DNA of 64,000 nt from Rhodoblastus sp963727035 (GTDB lineage: Bacteria > Pseudomonadota > Alphaproteobacteria > Rhizobiales > Beijerinckiaceae). Of this stretch, positions 1 through 11,117 are shown in pieces; the first letter of the stretch is position 1, and each line of letters begins with the position of its first letter. The notes beneath the pieces were generated by a model, which saw nothing but the letters and a program-made list of their open reading frames with translations, made no database searches and was not told where the DNA came from. The position numbers and the translations under genes are program-made. The DNA lies in NCBI GenBank assembly GCA_963727035.1, contig CAVSEY010000018.1:186001-250000 (forward strand), in the 5' to 3' direction.

Positions 1-41
1 CATCTGGGGCCGCGCTGCCGGCTAGCCCCTTCGGAGACGCC

Positions 42-1604
42 ATGAATCCCTCGTCCGACCTCGTCAACAAGCTGTGGCGGCTCTGCGCCGTCCTCCGCAA
101 GGACGGCATCACCTACCAGCAGTACGTGACCGAGCTGACCTATCTGCTGTTTCTGAAGATGATGGCGGAGAAGAAGCTCGAAGAGGGGCGAATTCCCACG
201 GGCGCGCGTTGGCGTGACCTGATCGCTGAGGAAGGAATCAAGCGCCTCGCGCTTTACCGGAAAATTCTTGCCGATCTCGGCGACCCCGAAAAGCGGCAAG
301 ACCGGACAGTTCAGGCGATTTTCGCCAACGCCGCGACGTTCATCCGTGAGCCGGTCAATCTCGACAAGCTCGTCGCGACCATCGACGACCTGCACTGGTT
401 CACCGAGGCGCGCGACTCCTTCGGCGACCTCTATGAAGGCCTGTTGCAGAAGAATGCCGAGGAAACCAAGCGCGGCGCCGGCCAATATTTCACCCCGCGC
501 GTGCTGATTGATGTCATCGTCCGGCTGATGAAGCCTAAGGCCGGCGAGACGATTCAAGACCCCGCCGCCGGCACCGGCGGCTTCCTCATCGCTTCAAACA
601 CATTCATCCGCGGCGCGACCGACGATTTCTTCACCCTCGCGCCCAAGGAGCAGGAATTCCAGTTCAAGCACGCCCTGCATGGAATGGAGAATGTCGAAGG
701 CGTCTATCGCCTGCTGTTGATGAATCTGTTCCTGCACGGCATCGATTCTTGGCACATCCTGTTGGGCGACACGCTGGCGCCCGCCGGCGCCGATCTGCAA
801 AAGGCCGACGTCATCCTGACAAATCCGCCGTTCGGTCCCGCCGGCGGCCGGCCGTCGCGCGACGACCTCACCGTGACGGCGACCGTCTCCTCCTATCAAC
901 TCCCCTTCGTCGAACATTGCATCCGGACGTTGAAGCCCGGCGGCCGGGCGGCCGTCGTCGTGCCGGACAATGTGCTGTTCGAAGACGGACGCGGCCGCGA
1001 CCTGCGGCGCATGTTGATGGATCGCTGCGACCTCCACACCGTCCTTCGTCTGCCGACCGGTATTTTCTATGCGCAGGGTGTGAAGACTAACGTCATCTTC
1101 TTCACAAAGGGCGCGGCCGACAGCAGCCAGACGAAAAAGGTCTGGGTCTATGACCTGCGCGCCAATATGCCGACCTTTGGCAAGACCAGCCCGCTGACTG
1201 AAGCCCATTTCGCCGAATTCGAGGCGGCTTTTGGCGACGACCCGATGGGCGGCGCGCCGCGCAAGGACGAGGGCGAGTCCGGACGCTTCCGTTGCTTCTC
1301 ACGCGACGACATCGCCGCCCGTGGCGACAACCTCGACATCACATGGCTGCGCGACACGTCGGCCGACGCCGAGGATTCGCTGACCGAGCCGGAGGAGCTG
1401 ATCGGCGCAATTCTCGGTCATCTCAAGAGCGCGCTCGCCGAAATCGAAGTGTTGAGCGAGGAGCTGGAAGGCGACGCGGCGGACAATGTCGCGGAGGCGG
1501 CGCAATCAGCGAGGCGCCGGGCTACTCAATTCAACTCTATATGGCTGACGGGACGCCGGACGGGCTGGTCATCGCCACGCAATTCGGTTGGACCGGGCAA
1601 CTGA
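42..1604 (+). CDS. hsdM: Type I restriction-modification DNA methyltransferase subunit HsdM
   Basis: Adenine-N6 DNA methyltransferase subunit of a type I system; with HsdS it forms the modification enzyme. The N-terminal HsdM helical domain (about residues 5-120) is followed by the methyltransferase fold, with the SAM-binding motif DPAAGTGGFL near residue 173 and the catalytic NPPFG motif near residue 261. The family-like sequence ends at ...AEAAQ (nt 1505). The last 33 residues are an odd read-through that overlaps the next gene: changing C to G at 1507 would create a TGA stop here and at the same time an ATG for the next gene. The frame is otherwise intact at a normal length of about 490 residues. 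No hsdR is visible; it could lie left of the window. Confidence 0.93.
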   Translation: MNPSSDLVNKLWRLCAVLRKDGITYQQYVTELTYLLFLKMMAEKKLEEGRIPTGARWRDLIAEEGIKRLALYRKILADLGDPEKRQDRTVQAIFANAATFIREPVNLDKLVATIDDLHWFTEARDSFGDLYEGLLQKNAEETKRGAGQYFTPRVLIDVIVRLMKPKAGETIQDPAAGTGGFLIASNTFIRGATDDFFTLAPKEQEFQFKHALHGMENVEGVYRLLLMNLFLHGIDSWHILLGDTLAPAGADLQKADVILTNPPFGPAGGRPSRDDLTVTATVSSYQLPFVEHCIRTLKPGGRAAVVVPDNVLFEDGRGRDLRRMLMDRCDLHTVLRLPTGIFYAQGVKTNVIFFTKGAADSSQTKKVWVYDLRANMPTFGKTSPLTEAHFAEFEAAFGDDPMGGAPRKDEGESGRFRCFSRDDIAARGDNLDITWLRDTSADAEDSLTEPEELIGAILGHLKSALAEIEVLSEELEGDAADNVAEAAQSARRRATQFNSIWLTGRRTGWSSPRNSVGPGN

Positions 1605-2442
1605 CCGTATGTCGGCAGGCGACCTTCGACAGTCTGATGCGACGGGAGGATTTGGATCGTCCCGGTGTTTACATCCTCTATGGCCCCGATCCCGAGAACG
1701 CCGCGCGCATGCGCGCCTATATCGGCGAAGCCGACAGCATTCGCGACCGTATCCCGGCCAGCGCCGTGAAGCAGGAGTTTTGGGAGACGGCGGCGGCCGT
1801 CACCGCCAGCGACAATGCTTTAACCAAGGGCCATGTCCGCTATCTGGAGGCGCGCCTCATCGAAATGACGCGCGACGCGGGCCGAGCAACGCTTTCGAAC
1901 AGCCAGCAGCCCGGCGCCGACAAGCGCTACCTGCCGGAAGCCGACAAGGCCAACATGGAGCGCTTTCTGGCCGAGTTGAAGTCGGTCCTGCCGGTCGTCG
2001 GCTTCGATCTATTGAAGCCCGTTCGCCGCGCAAGCCCGACGCCGGGCGCCGCAGTCGTCGCCGCAAACGCCACCGCCAACCGGACAATTTTCGAGAAATT
2101 CGCCATAAGTCGGGCGTCCGCGCCGAAGCGTTCGATGACGGCGGTCAATTCGTCGTTCTCCAACAGTCCGAAGCGCTGAAAAACGCGGGCTATGAGGCGA
2201 AAGCCTATAAGGCCCTGAAAGACCTTCTGATCGAACAAGGCATCCTGCGGCCCGTTGAGGTGGGCGACCGCTATAAATTCACGCAGGACTACGCGTTCGA
2301 CAGCCCCTCCGCCGCCGCCGCGATCGTGCTGGACCGCAACAGCAATGGCAGGACCGAATGGAAGGTCAAAGGCCAGAAAAAGACTTTCCACGAATGGCAG
2401 TCGCAATCGGGGGCAAGGAACGGCTCGGAGGCGGCGCAATGA
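1505..2442 (+). pseudogene. GIY-YIG nuclease family protein with DUF4357 domain, frameshifted
   Basis: Sits between hsdM and hsdS. The first part (ATG at 1541, or a lost ATG at 1505-1507) has the GIY-YIG signature: GVYILYG, then AYIGEADS and IRDRI. This frame stops at 2179. The C-terminal DUF4357-like part (from about HKSGVRAEAF to the stop at 2442) is in another frame, so one base is missing near 2090-2100, around gagaaatt. Joined, the protein would be about 310 residues. GIY-YIG/DUF4357 proteins often sit beside hsdM/hsdS, but their role there is not settled. The original start is probably the ATG of an ATGA overlap with hsdM, now ATCA. It is either a real pseudogene or affected by sequence errors. 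Confidence 0.8.
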
Positions 2443-4080
2443 GCGGGTTACCGGAGGGGTGGGCCGATGCCCAGCTACATCAAATCACCGCCGATGAGCC
2501 AGCTGCAATCACCGACGGACCGTTCGGAAGCAACCTGAAAACGGTGCACTACACGGACAGCGGGGCGCGGGTTGTCAGGCTCAACAACCTCGGCGACGGC
2601 AGATTCAAAGACGCTGACCAATCATTTATTTCCCTCGACCAATATCGGCAGCTGACCAAACATGAGGTTCGCGCCGGCGATCTTATTACGGCTGCGCTTG
2701 GCGACCCTTTGGGTCGAACATGCATTGCACCTACAGGGAATCGAGCCGGCGATCGTCAAAGCGGACTGCTTTCGATTCCGCGTGAACAGCGCGATCGACG
2801 CGAGATATGTGAAAAACTGGCTCAACAGTCCTCAGGCCCGGCTGTCATTCATAGAACAAAGCCACGGCGTCGGCCGTCTGCGCATCAATTTGTCGGATTT
2901 CAAGACCAGCCGAATTCCACTGGCTCCGCCGGAGGAACAACGCCGCATCGTCGCCAAACTGGAGGCGCTGGACGCGAACAGCAAACGCGCCCGCGCCGAT
3001 CTCGACCGCATCCCCGCTCTCGTCGCCCGCGCCAAACAGGCGATTTTGGCGAAGGCGTTCGACGGCGAGCTGACGAAAGATTGGCGAGACGAGGAGACGA
3101 ACGTTGGACATCTGCCAAGCGCCTTCGACGCACTCCAAAATCAACGCGAGAAATATCACGGCGCCCGCCGCGGGGTACGCCTGCGAGATTTGCCTCCCCT
3201 GAAACGCACTCTTTCAGACGTTCAAAGTTGGATCGGCTGCTGTTTGGCCGACGTTTGCGAATTGCGCCTCGGATACGCATTCAAGAGCGGGTGGTTTTCA
3301 AAGGACGGCGTAAGGTTGCTGCGTGGAGCCAACATTGCCCCGGCTCGCATTGATTGGACCGATGAAAAGCGTATCGCTCGCTACAGGGCCAGTGAATACG
3401 ACGACTACGCCTTGAAGCCGGGCGACATCGTGATCGCGATGGACCGACCGGTCATTTCCACCGGCATCAAGGTCGCGCGCGTTACCGCCGAGGATGATGG
3501 CGCGCTCTTGGTGCAACGGGTGGCGTCGCCTGTGCTCGGCGAGCATCTCACGCCTGATTACGCGTGGCTTTTGTTCAACAGCGGCCTTTTCCGCGCCCAG
3601 ATTGCACGCGTTTCGACAGGATCGGACCTGCCACACATCAGCGGCAATGACATCCTCGGAATGGAAATTCCACTTCCGTCGGTCCGGGAACAGCTTGAAA
3701 TTCGTCCGCCGGGTCGACTTCGCCTTCGGCAAATTGAACGGATGGCGGCCGACGCGGCGTCGGCGTCAAAACTGCTCGACCGGCTGGATCAGGCCCTCCT
3801 CGCCAAAGCCTTCCGAGGCGAACTTGTGCCGCAAGACCCCGACGACGAGTCGGCCGAAGTTCTCCTCGCCCGCATCCGCACCATGCATGCCGCCGGACCA
3901 AAGCCAGGGCGCCGCCGAAAGATCGACAGGAAACAGCGTGTCGATAGCACCGCGCGACGAAATGAATCCGGATGTCGGAACAAGCAATATCTAATGATGA
4001 ACTGGATGCCTGTTAATTTCGGCGCCCAATGCATCAACGGCGTGAGCAGACATTCGGCTGCGCCACCGGCTCAGAATTAA
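2438..4080 (+). pseudogene. hsdS: Type I restriction-modification specificity subunit HsdS, frameshifted
   Basis: DNA-recognition subunit for HsdM. It starts with an ATG overlapping the previous stop (ATGA at 2438). The first target-recognition domain is followed by a conserved spacer (EEQRRIVAKLEAL, then ...ARAKQAILAKAFDGEL), a second recognition domain and a second spacer (LLDRLDQALLAKAFRGELVPQD). The start frame is lost near 2739, where gggaatc has one base too many. The remainder is open to 4080. Near the second spacer, an extra base at about 3703 and a missing base at about 3731-3733 restore the frame after about ten altered residues; the alternative frame there reads VRRVDFAFG, the family-like sequence. 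Three indels in one gene point to decay or poor base quality. Confidence 0.85.
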
Positions 4081-4109
4081 GATAGAGAAAAAACCTTCGG
4101 GGAAAATCC

Positions 4110-6186
4110 GTGGACCTCAAGACTTTTCGCGAAATCGTAGACCGCACGCCGACGGAGATTGCTGCCATACGCGAGCAGCCCGAGCAGCTCTACGAATATG
4201 CAGGGCTGGATTTTCAGGGCGGCTATCAGCTCAGAACGGTCGCAAGACGCTCTTAACGATCGCATCAGAGCGGCGTTTACAACCGGCCACAGGACAGTCT
4301 TCGGCTTATGCCGCAGCCTCATCACAGACCTGATCCGCGAGCATGTCCTGTTCGGCCTCCCGCTCGATCCTTATTATGACCTGCTTGGCCGACTGCGCGA
4401 CGCGGCCCGGCCAGCAGACAGCGGTGGAGACATCCAAGGCGACTGGGAGGCTGCGATCAAGGCAGCCCGCGACAGTGTAGAGTTGTCGAATTATTCGACA
4501 TCCCATCTCCGCGGTGCCCATGCTCGGGAGTACAACGTCGCGGAGTTGGCGAAGGCCCTGAAGCAGGCAGGCTATGCCATCCGGCTCGAACCCGGATTTA
4601 TCGGCGTTGAAGAGGCGGCTCAGACATCGCTCGTCGCCGAGATCGAAAGGCATATCGCGGCGATCGGCGGCATCAATGTTGCGCGGCAGCTCTTCAAGCA
4701 GATCACCCCGATCTACGACCCCGCGATGGGCCGCTACCACATCGTGCCTGCTATCTCGATGGGTGCCGGTGGCAATCCGCGGCCGCAGATCCCCATCGGC
4801 TACATCCTCCAACTGGCTGTCAAACATCTTGAAGCCCACGAACCCGAGGTGACCCATAGCGCGCACTGGCAACGGCTTATCGCGCTGGCCACGGCCTACG
4901 CCGCGGTCATCGACGTTCAGCCCTATTACCCCGCGATTTGGGGCGCGATGGAAGCGAAAGCGCTGCTAAAATACCTCCAGGAGCAGGCGCTATATGACTC
5001 GATGTTCCGGTTCCTTCAGCTGCGGGCATCAGACGTAGTCAAAATCTGCCGGGGCGCTTTTTCATTCCTCGACCCCGACAAGATCCATCCCGACGGTTGG
5101 ACGCTCAGCCAGGCCTTTGAGGTGATCGGCTATCTGATCGATCCCCGCCTTGATGTTCGCGCCCCAGTGATCGTCGACGAGAGGGAAGTCAGACGATGCC
5201 TGAGCCATCTCCCAAGGTCCGCCGTCACCGCAATTTTGAGGAACGTGCTTTCCCACGCGGCGGGCGGACCAAACCAACATTTTTCGCTGCCCACCGATGC
5301 GCCGACGCCCGACGATAAATCAAAGGGAGCGGATTTTTATTTGAAGCCGCTCATTCGCCGGCCCGGCAACAGATACCTCATCATCGATAGGTCGATGTGC
5401 GGTTGGGGTTATGTGGAAGCTCTCCTGACGGCCTTGCGTCCGCTCGATCAAGATCTGGACACGAAAGTCGGAACGGCGATGGAGAAGTTCGTAGAAGCCG
5501 AGTTTATATCGCACGGCGTGGAGGTGTTCAGCGGCGATTATGTCGAGGGCGGCCATGTTGAATGCGACATTGCCGCGCCGACGCCTGAGGTGCTCGTCTT
5601 TCTGGAGCTGAAAAAGAAGACCCTCACACGACGGGCAAGGGCCGGCACCGACGCGGAACTCCTGCTTGATCTCGCCGGCAGTCTGCTTGACGCGCACGCG
5701 CAGGCAGGATGGCACGAGCTGCGGATAACGAGAGCCGGTTTCCTGGACCTCATGCGCGATGGGGAGACCCGCCGCCTTTCGCTTGACGGCCGGGGCATCG
5801 AAAAGATCGCCCTGGGAATGTTTGACTTCGGAAGTTTCCAGGACAGGATCGTGCTCAAACAGTTCCTGGAAGCCACTATCAACGCCAACTTTGGATCTTC
5901 CAACCCCGCCTATGATAAGAAATTCAAGAAGATCAATGCGACCCTGGAAGAGATCCGCGAGCAGTACAATACCGCCCATGCCGGTAAGACCGAAATCCGC
6001 CAGCCGTTCTTCAACTGCTGGTTCATGAGCATCCCGCAGCTTTTGATCTTGCTCGATGAGGTGTCAGACCCGGAAACATTCAGGGCAACGCTATGGAGCT
6101 ATCGCCACATGGTGACCGGGACGTCCGACCTCTATTTCGAAATGTCGAATATGCGGCGTATGAAGGCGGAAGTGGCCGCAACTTAG
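4110..6186 (+). pseudogene. Unrecognised large protein with a PD-(D/E)XK-like nuclease motif, probably frameshifted near its start
   Basis: A long open frame runs from 4159 to 6186 (675 residues). A GTG at 4110, preceded by a G-rich ribosome site, opens a 48-residue frame (VDLKTFREIVDR...) that looks like the true N-terminus and stops at 4254, so a frameshift is likely near 4220-4250. I recognise no family for the whole protein. About residues 450-500 carry a possible PD-(D/E)XK core: a preceding Glu-rich helix, then Asp470, twelve residues, and E-L-K (483-485). The C-terminus (PFFNCWFMSIPQLLILLDE) looks globular. Position directly after hsdS suggests a link to DNA restriction or defence, but that is inference. 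Confidence 0.5.
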
Positions 6187-6253
6187 GACGAGCGCTTGGC
6201 CCTGACGGTTGAGACCAAGCCGCTGGCAATGTCGGCTGTGGAAACAGGCATCC

Positions 6254-7656
6254 ATGGCCCCAAGAACCTCGCTTTCGCTGGAAAACCTCGCCGCGCTCGG
6301 CGCCGAAAAGCTGGCCCAGCTCGTTCTGGACGAGGCGCAGGGCAGCGCCGCCTTTCGCAAAAAGGCAAATGCCGCCGGCCGGGGCCAAGGGCCCCGAGGC
6401 CATCGCCGCCTTGATCGACCGGCGCCTCGCCGCGCTGGAGAAGGCGCGGGCCGTGGTGGCTTGGGAGAAGGAACGGGATTTCGCCGCCGATCTCGCCGCG
6501 ACGGGTGGCGACGATCGTCAAGGAGCTTGGCGCGGCCGACGCCGGACTGGCGGCCGAACGCCTACTGCGCTTCATCGACACCCATGAAATAGTCTTCTAT
6601 CTACTCAACGATTCCGGCGGCCGGATACAGGACGTCTATTGGCGGGCGGCCGAGCAGGCGCCGGAACTGGTGGAAAAACTGCCGGCGGACGAGCGCGCCC
6701 GGGCTCATCAAGCACCTGACCAAAAGCCTCGCCATCGACACCCATGGCCTCGGCGCCGATGTCGCCATGGCATGGCCATCGCCCCGCTGCTGCCGGCGCC
6801 GCGCTCGCCGCATGGGACCGCGCGTTCCTGACTGCGGCGGCGACGATCGTTATATCGCCGTCCGGCAGGCCATCGCCAAGGCGCGCGGCGACCTCGACCT
6901 TTTTCTGGTGCTGCAGGACAAGCGCCCCGATTGGCGCCAAAATTTTGCGCGCGGCGGAAAAGCTGCTGGCGATGGGGCGGCTGGATGAAGCCTTGGCGTG
7001 GGCGCGCCGCGAAAGCCGGGGCGGCATCGCCTATGCCTCGGCCGCCGATGTCGCCGAAGGGCCGATCAGACGTCCGCATGACCTCCAGCGGGTCAGAGTG
7101 CGGATTCTCGAAGCCCAGGGCGACCGGAAGGCGGCCCAGACCTTGCGCTGGCAGGCGTTCGAGAGCAAACTCCTCCATCTGAAGCCCCTGCGCGATTACC
7201 TGAAGAAGCTCGGCGATTTCGAGGAGGATGACGAAACCGAGCGCGCCTTCGCCCACGCTGAGGCCAACTGCGACCCCTATCAGGCGCTGGCCTTTTTCGT
7301 CGCATGGCCGCGACTCGACCGCGCGGCAAGACTTGTTCTTGCCAAAGCCGAACAATGGGACGGCCGCCATTACGACCTGTTGGGCGCGGCGGCCGCCGCG
7401 CTGGAGGTAGAATTCTCCGCTGGCGGCGAGCGTGCTCTATCGCGCGCTGCTCAACGACATTCTCGGCCGAGGGAAGTCGCCGGCCTATGGCCACGGTGCC
7501 CGCTATCTCGCCAACCTCGCCGCTCTGGCGGAAGACATCGCCGACTGGCAAACACTCGACAACCACGCCACCTATGCGCTGGGCCTGAGGAAAAGTCATG
7601 GCCGCAAAGCCGGCTTCTGGAAGTTCCGACCGGAAGCCACGAGCCGGAGACGCTGA
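6254..7656 (+). pseudogene. DUF6880-like protein remnant, multiple frameshifts
   Basis: Fragments in successive frames join into one protein of about 460 residues: MAPRTSLSLENLAALG (from ATG 6254), then AGAKGPEAIAALIDRRLAAL, VATIVKELGAADAGLAAERL, RLIKHLTKSLAIDTHGLG, an Ala-rich helical segment, a long stretch with LRYL/TPR-like helices (DEALAWARRESRGG to about 7430), and the C-terminus ending HGRKAGFWKF. That ending and the helical build resemble the DUF6880 family of unknown function. At least five frame changes are needed, so no full-length product can be made from the sequence as given. The stretch near 6370-6520 alone needs two. Family call from memory of conserved ends, moderate confidence. 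Confidence 0.5.
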
Positions 7657-7859
7657 AGATGCGTTGTGCCCTCGGGACGCGCATGAGGGCCGCCATGCCT
7701 AGCTGGGGCATGCCCATGGCTAGCGGAATCCGCGCAAGGCCGAGCGGGGTCAAGGGTCGAGCACAGCGTCCCTTGAGGCGGCGAGCCGGCGCGGCCTCCT
7801 ACGCCCTTACAGCCGCACGCCAGAATACGAAGCGTCATCGCCGCGCTCACCGGCGGCGT

Positions 7860-9962
7860 CCGATTGATCACGCTTCGCAGCCCGAGTGGCAAGCCGCATG
7901 CGCGCCTCGGCCGCTACCGCTTCATGGCCCTGACCGGCGATCTCCGGCAGTTCGGCCGCCACGTGGTCGCACTCCATAGCGAAAACCTCCTCCATGCGCG
8001 CTCCTCGGCGTCCCTCCCCCGCGTGATTTGCGCGCCTGCCGCCGCTCGGATCGATCAAATTCCTTCTGGCCTTCATCCAAGCCCTCGCGGGCGTCTTCCA
8101 ATTGCCCCCGCGCCTCCTTGAGGACATCCCGCGCCGCCTCATATTCCGCCTGCGCCGTTTCCAAACAACGCCGGGCAGCGCCGCGACCGAACAGGCCCGC
8201 TGCCGCAAGCGGGACTTCCGCCTCGTCGCGGGCGCGCTTCACCGCGTCGAAACGCGCCATCGCGCTGCGCCATGCGGAATCGGCGGCCTGGCGCTTTTTC
8301 GCGCGCCGCGCGCAGCCAGACCGGAATTTCGGAGGGGCGACGAAGCGCGTCCAGTCGGGCTACCGCCGCCAGCCGGCGCCGCCGGCATCGGCCTGAACCT
8401 TTCCTCGGCCGCCGACGACAAAGGCGGCGTCGGCGGCTCGATGGGAGCCATCGCCACCGGCGGCGGCTCGCCGACTGTCGAGGAACGCCGGCCGCTGCGA
8501 ATTGCTTCATCGCCTCTGCGACAAACTCGGCGATCCCGATACCGCGACCCGCGCGCCAACCTTTGGCTTTGGCGGCTTGACGATCAGCGCCACGACGACC
8601 GGATCGGCGTCGGAGGCGTAAAGGCGATCCCCGGCGTCGCGGACCCAGCCGCCCCCTGTCAGGCGGACGATCCGCGCGTGGACATCGACGTAGTAGAGGG
8701 CGCTGATCAATTCTTGCGAGAGTTCAGCGCCGAACATCCGCCGCCAGAGCTGAGCCTCTGACGCCGCGGATGTCGTCGGCGGCCGACCGTCCCCCCTCAC
8801 CCCGTTTGCGCGCGGCGGCGTCGGCAAGGCGCAGGGCGATCAGGGCGCGTCGGCGCCGCCCTTGGGCGGCAGCAGGAGCGAGATCAGAAGGTCTTGCTTG
8901 GCCTCGATGCGCGCCAACGAGTTCGAGCACTTCGGACTCCTCGGCCGGTGCCAAGATTCTGCAACAAGGCTTCCGTGTTGGCCTTTGATCGCCGACCACA
9001 TCCTGCAAGATTACGCGTCCGTGCCAGACCTGCATCGGCTCGGCCTCGCGCGTCTGCGACTCCGGGTTTTGTAGCTTGCTCATAGGCTTGATTCTCCCCT
9101 TCTCTTCGTAGCCATCTCAGCCTCCAACCTTTCACGCACGGCGGCGCGCGGCGTGCCGGCGAGCCGGTCCAAAGCGCCGGCGACAGCGCCCTCGGCCGTC
9201 TTGACCACCACGACCCCGGCGCGATCGCCGGCCGCGATCCTCAGCCCCGATTTCGCCAAAGCCGCAGCGACGTCGCCCGGCGCAGACCAAAGGCGCGACG
9301 AACCGTCGCGCGGATCGCCGGCAGGTCGACGCCCAACCGCGCGGCGCGGGCCCGGCCGGCGGAGGTCATGGCCAGAGCACAGCGCCGCCGGAGAGGCTGA
9401 TAATTCGAGGGCGGCGACCACGTTGTTTCCCGCCCCACGCGGCGCAAGTGCGCTGCGACGGCGTGACTGTGTCGGCCCGGAGGCGTAGACGCTTCGCCAA
9501 AATCACTTCCAGCGAGCGCGCGACGGCCTCCAGCCGCGCATAGCTTTGAGACATTCGAAGCGCGCGCCCGTGAGGCCCTTCGTGAGCAATGGCAAGGTGA
9601 TAGTGTCGATAAAGACGGCCCCGCTCGCCCGTGGCTTTTCGGAGTGCTCCACCAGCATCCGACATCTTCTTGAAAAGCACCAGCTCCTTGAGGAGTGCGC
9701 CGAACGGCTTCTGACCTCTGGTCGGCCGTCCACCGGCATGAGGAACTCACCGTGGCATGATGGGAGCCCCACGCGCGCCCGGGGCCGGAGGTGGCGGCGA
9801 TCCGCCGCATGTCTTCCAGCGCCTCGGCGATTCCCCAGCGTGGGAGTCAGGCCTTCGCTCGCGACGATGCGCACCTTCTGCCCGACCGTCTTGCCGAGAT
9901 GCGCTGCAAGATTTCTGGCGTCTCGCGCGGTCCGGCCGTGGGCTGCAAATAGTGATTATCAC
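7860..9962 (-). pseudogene. Relaxase/mobilization nuclease (MobA/VirD2 type) remnant
   Basis: Reads leftward from GTG 9962, which overlaps the mobC stop (GTGA). Recognisable relaxase pieces lie in different frames: an N-terminal stretch HGRTARDARNLAAHL, then VGQKVRIVASEG, LYRHYHLAIAHEG, the region GDVAAALAKSGLRIAAGDRAG with ALDRLAGTPRAAVRERLEAEM (about 9080-9300), a part like the LPD7 domain (ALYYVDVHARIVRLTGGGWVRD near 8570-8660), and a C-terminal coiled coil (about 7922-8260). The first frame change is around 9944. At least five others are needed, so no functional relaxase is encoded as written. It marks the region as a former mobilizable element. The left end is approximate. Confidence 0.6.
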
Positions 9963-10339
9963 GCACGTCCGCCCCCTTCCTGCTCGGCAGCAAGAAGCGC
10001 CTCCCTGACGGCGGTCAGTGCGGCCGTCACCCGGTCGTATGCTGCGGCCGCCGCGTCGGGGGCGATCGACCGACGCGCATTCGCAATCCTGGCCACTTCG
10101 TTCAAAAGATTCCCGATCCGACCGAGTTCGCCTATGCCCTTCCCAACGGCGACAGCCAAGACATCGCGTCGGGTTGCGGCCGCCGGCAACGGCAGTTTCA
10201 GCGCTTCCACGATCACGCGACGCGCGGCGGTCGAGGGACCAGTGCGCTGCGTCCGCGCCATTTCGTCAAGCTTCGCCCGCTCTTTGGCGTCAGGCGGACG
10301 GATATTGGCGAAGTCGACGACATCGCGGTCTTGCGTCAT
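9959..10339 (-). CDS. mobC: MobC-like relaxosome accessory protein
   Basis: 126 residues from ATG 10339, preceded by GGAGGC. The N-terminus is charged and DNA-binding-like (KERAKLDEMARTQRTGPSTAARRVIVEAL); the C-terminal part carries the MobC-type block ELGRIGNLLNEVARIANARR followed by an amphipathic helix (AAAYDRVTAALTAVREALL). MobC proteins help the relaxase open the origin of transfer. The stop overlaps the GTG of the relaxase reading frame by four bases, the usual mobC-relaxase arrangement. This is one of the few intact genes in the element. Confidence 0.65.
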   Translation of the reverse strand: MTQDRDVVDFANIRPPDAKERAKLDEMARTQRTGPSTAARRVIVEALKLPLPAAATRRDVLAVAVGKGIGELGRIGNLLNEVARIANARRSIAPDAAAAAYDRVTAALTAVREALLAAEQEGGGRA

Positions 10340-10831
10340 ATCAGCCTCCGTGCCTTTCCCGGGGTGAATTCGCACACCCGCAGCTCATCGGGGTCCACGG
10401 GCGAAGCACCTGGCTGGCAGTCATCAACGTAGTACATGACATTGCTGGCTCACTGAGTGCTTTCTGACAACTTTGAATCGGATTTCTGAACCATGCAATG
10501 AGGTCTATGAAATAAATTTCCTGTATTACAACTACGCACATTCAGAAACAATTGCATACGATGCGTCGCAATGACTGTTGATATGAACTGGAATTCGTTG
10601 GTCGGAGGCGCATGCCGCCTTCCGAGATGGACGCAGTTTGCGAGACCATCGAGTGGGAATTCGCCTTGACGGTCATGGGTATTTCGGCAGCAACCTGTCA
10701 GGGGTCCAGGCCGCCTGGATCGCCGTTCAAAAGGATTAGGCAATGAAAGTTACCCGATCTCCACGTCGCACATCGCGTGTCATCTAGCGGCCAGGAGTTC
10801 GTCGACTTTGCGCCGGGGTGAGAGCGCTTTA
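10340..10831. other. Noncoding stretch upstream of mobC, candidate origin of transfer
   Basis: No convincing gene on either strand. The stretch is more AT-rich than its surroundings (10500-10580) and holds a small inverted repeat, ATTGC and GCAAT, at about 10553-10575. Origins of transfer usually lie next to mobC, so this is the best place to look for one; no nic-site consensus was identified. Confidence 0.25.
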
Positions 10832-11117
10832 ACATGCATTATCGACACTTCGCCCCGACGACAGAAAAGGCCGATCTCCTCGCCGTTGCATGGAAAGTTT
10901 GCGCCCTGAATATGCCGAGGCCCAGGCCGGCCGGCTCGCGATGAAAGGCGTGTTGAAAGACAAATCTTCCATGGGTTATTACGCAAGCGAGTGGATCAAA
11001 ATCGCAGCCGACGCCCAAGTCAACGCCGAACGGGCGCACTCCGTCGCCGCGGCGCTCCGGGCCGGCATGCCCTTGCCGGTCTGGAGCCAAACAAAGATTC
11101 GGCGACGGCTTTTTTAA
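10832..11117 (+). pseudogene. Small element protein, probably frameshifted
   Basis: An ATG at 10832 opens MHYRHFAPTTEKADLLAVAWK; the natural continuation (LRPEYAEAQAGRLAMKG, then KSSMGYYASEWIKIAADAQ and NAERAHSVAAALRAG) is in the frame of 10890-11117, so one frame change is needed near 10890. Joined, it would be about 90 residues, soluble and helical. No family recognised. It could also start at the ATG at 10890 and be intact at 75 residues. Confidence 0.4.
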
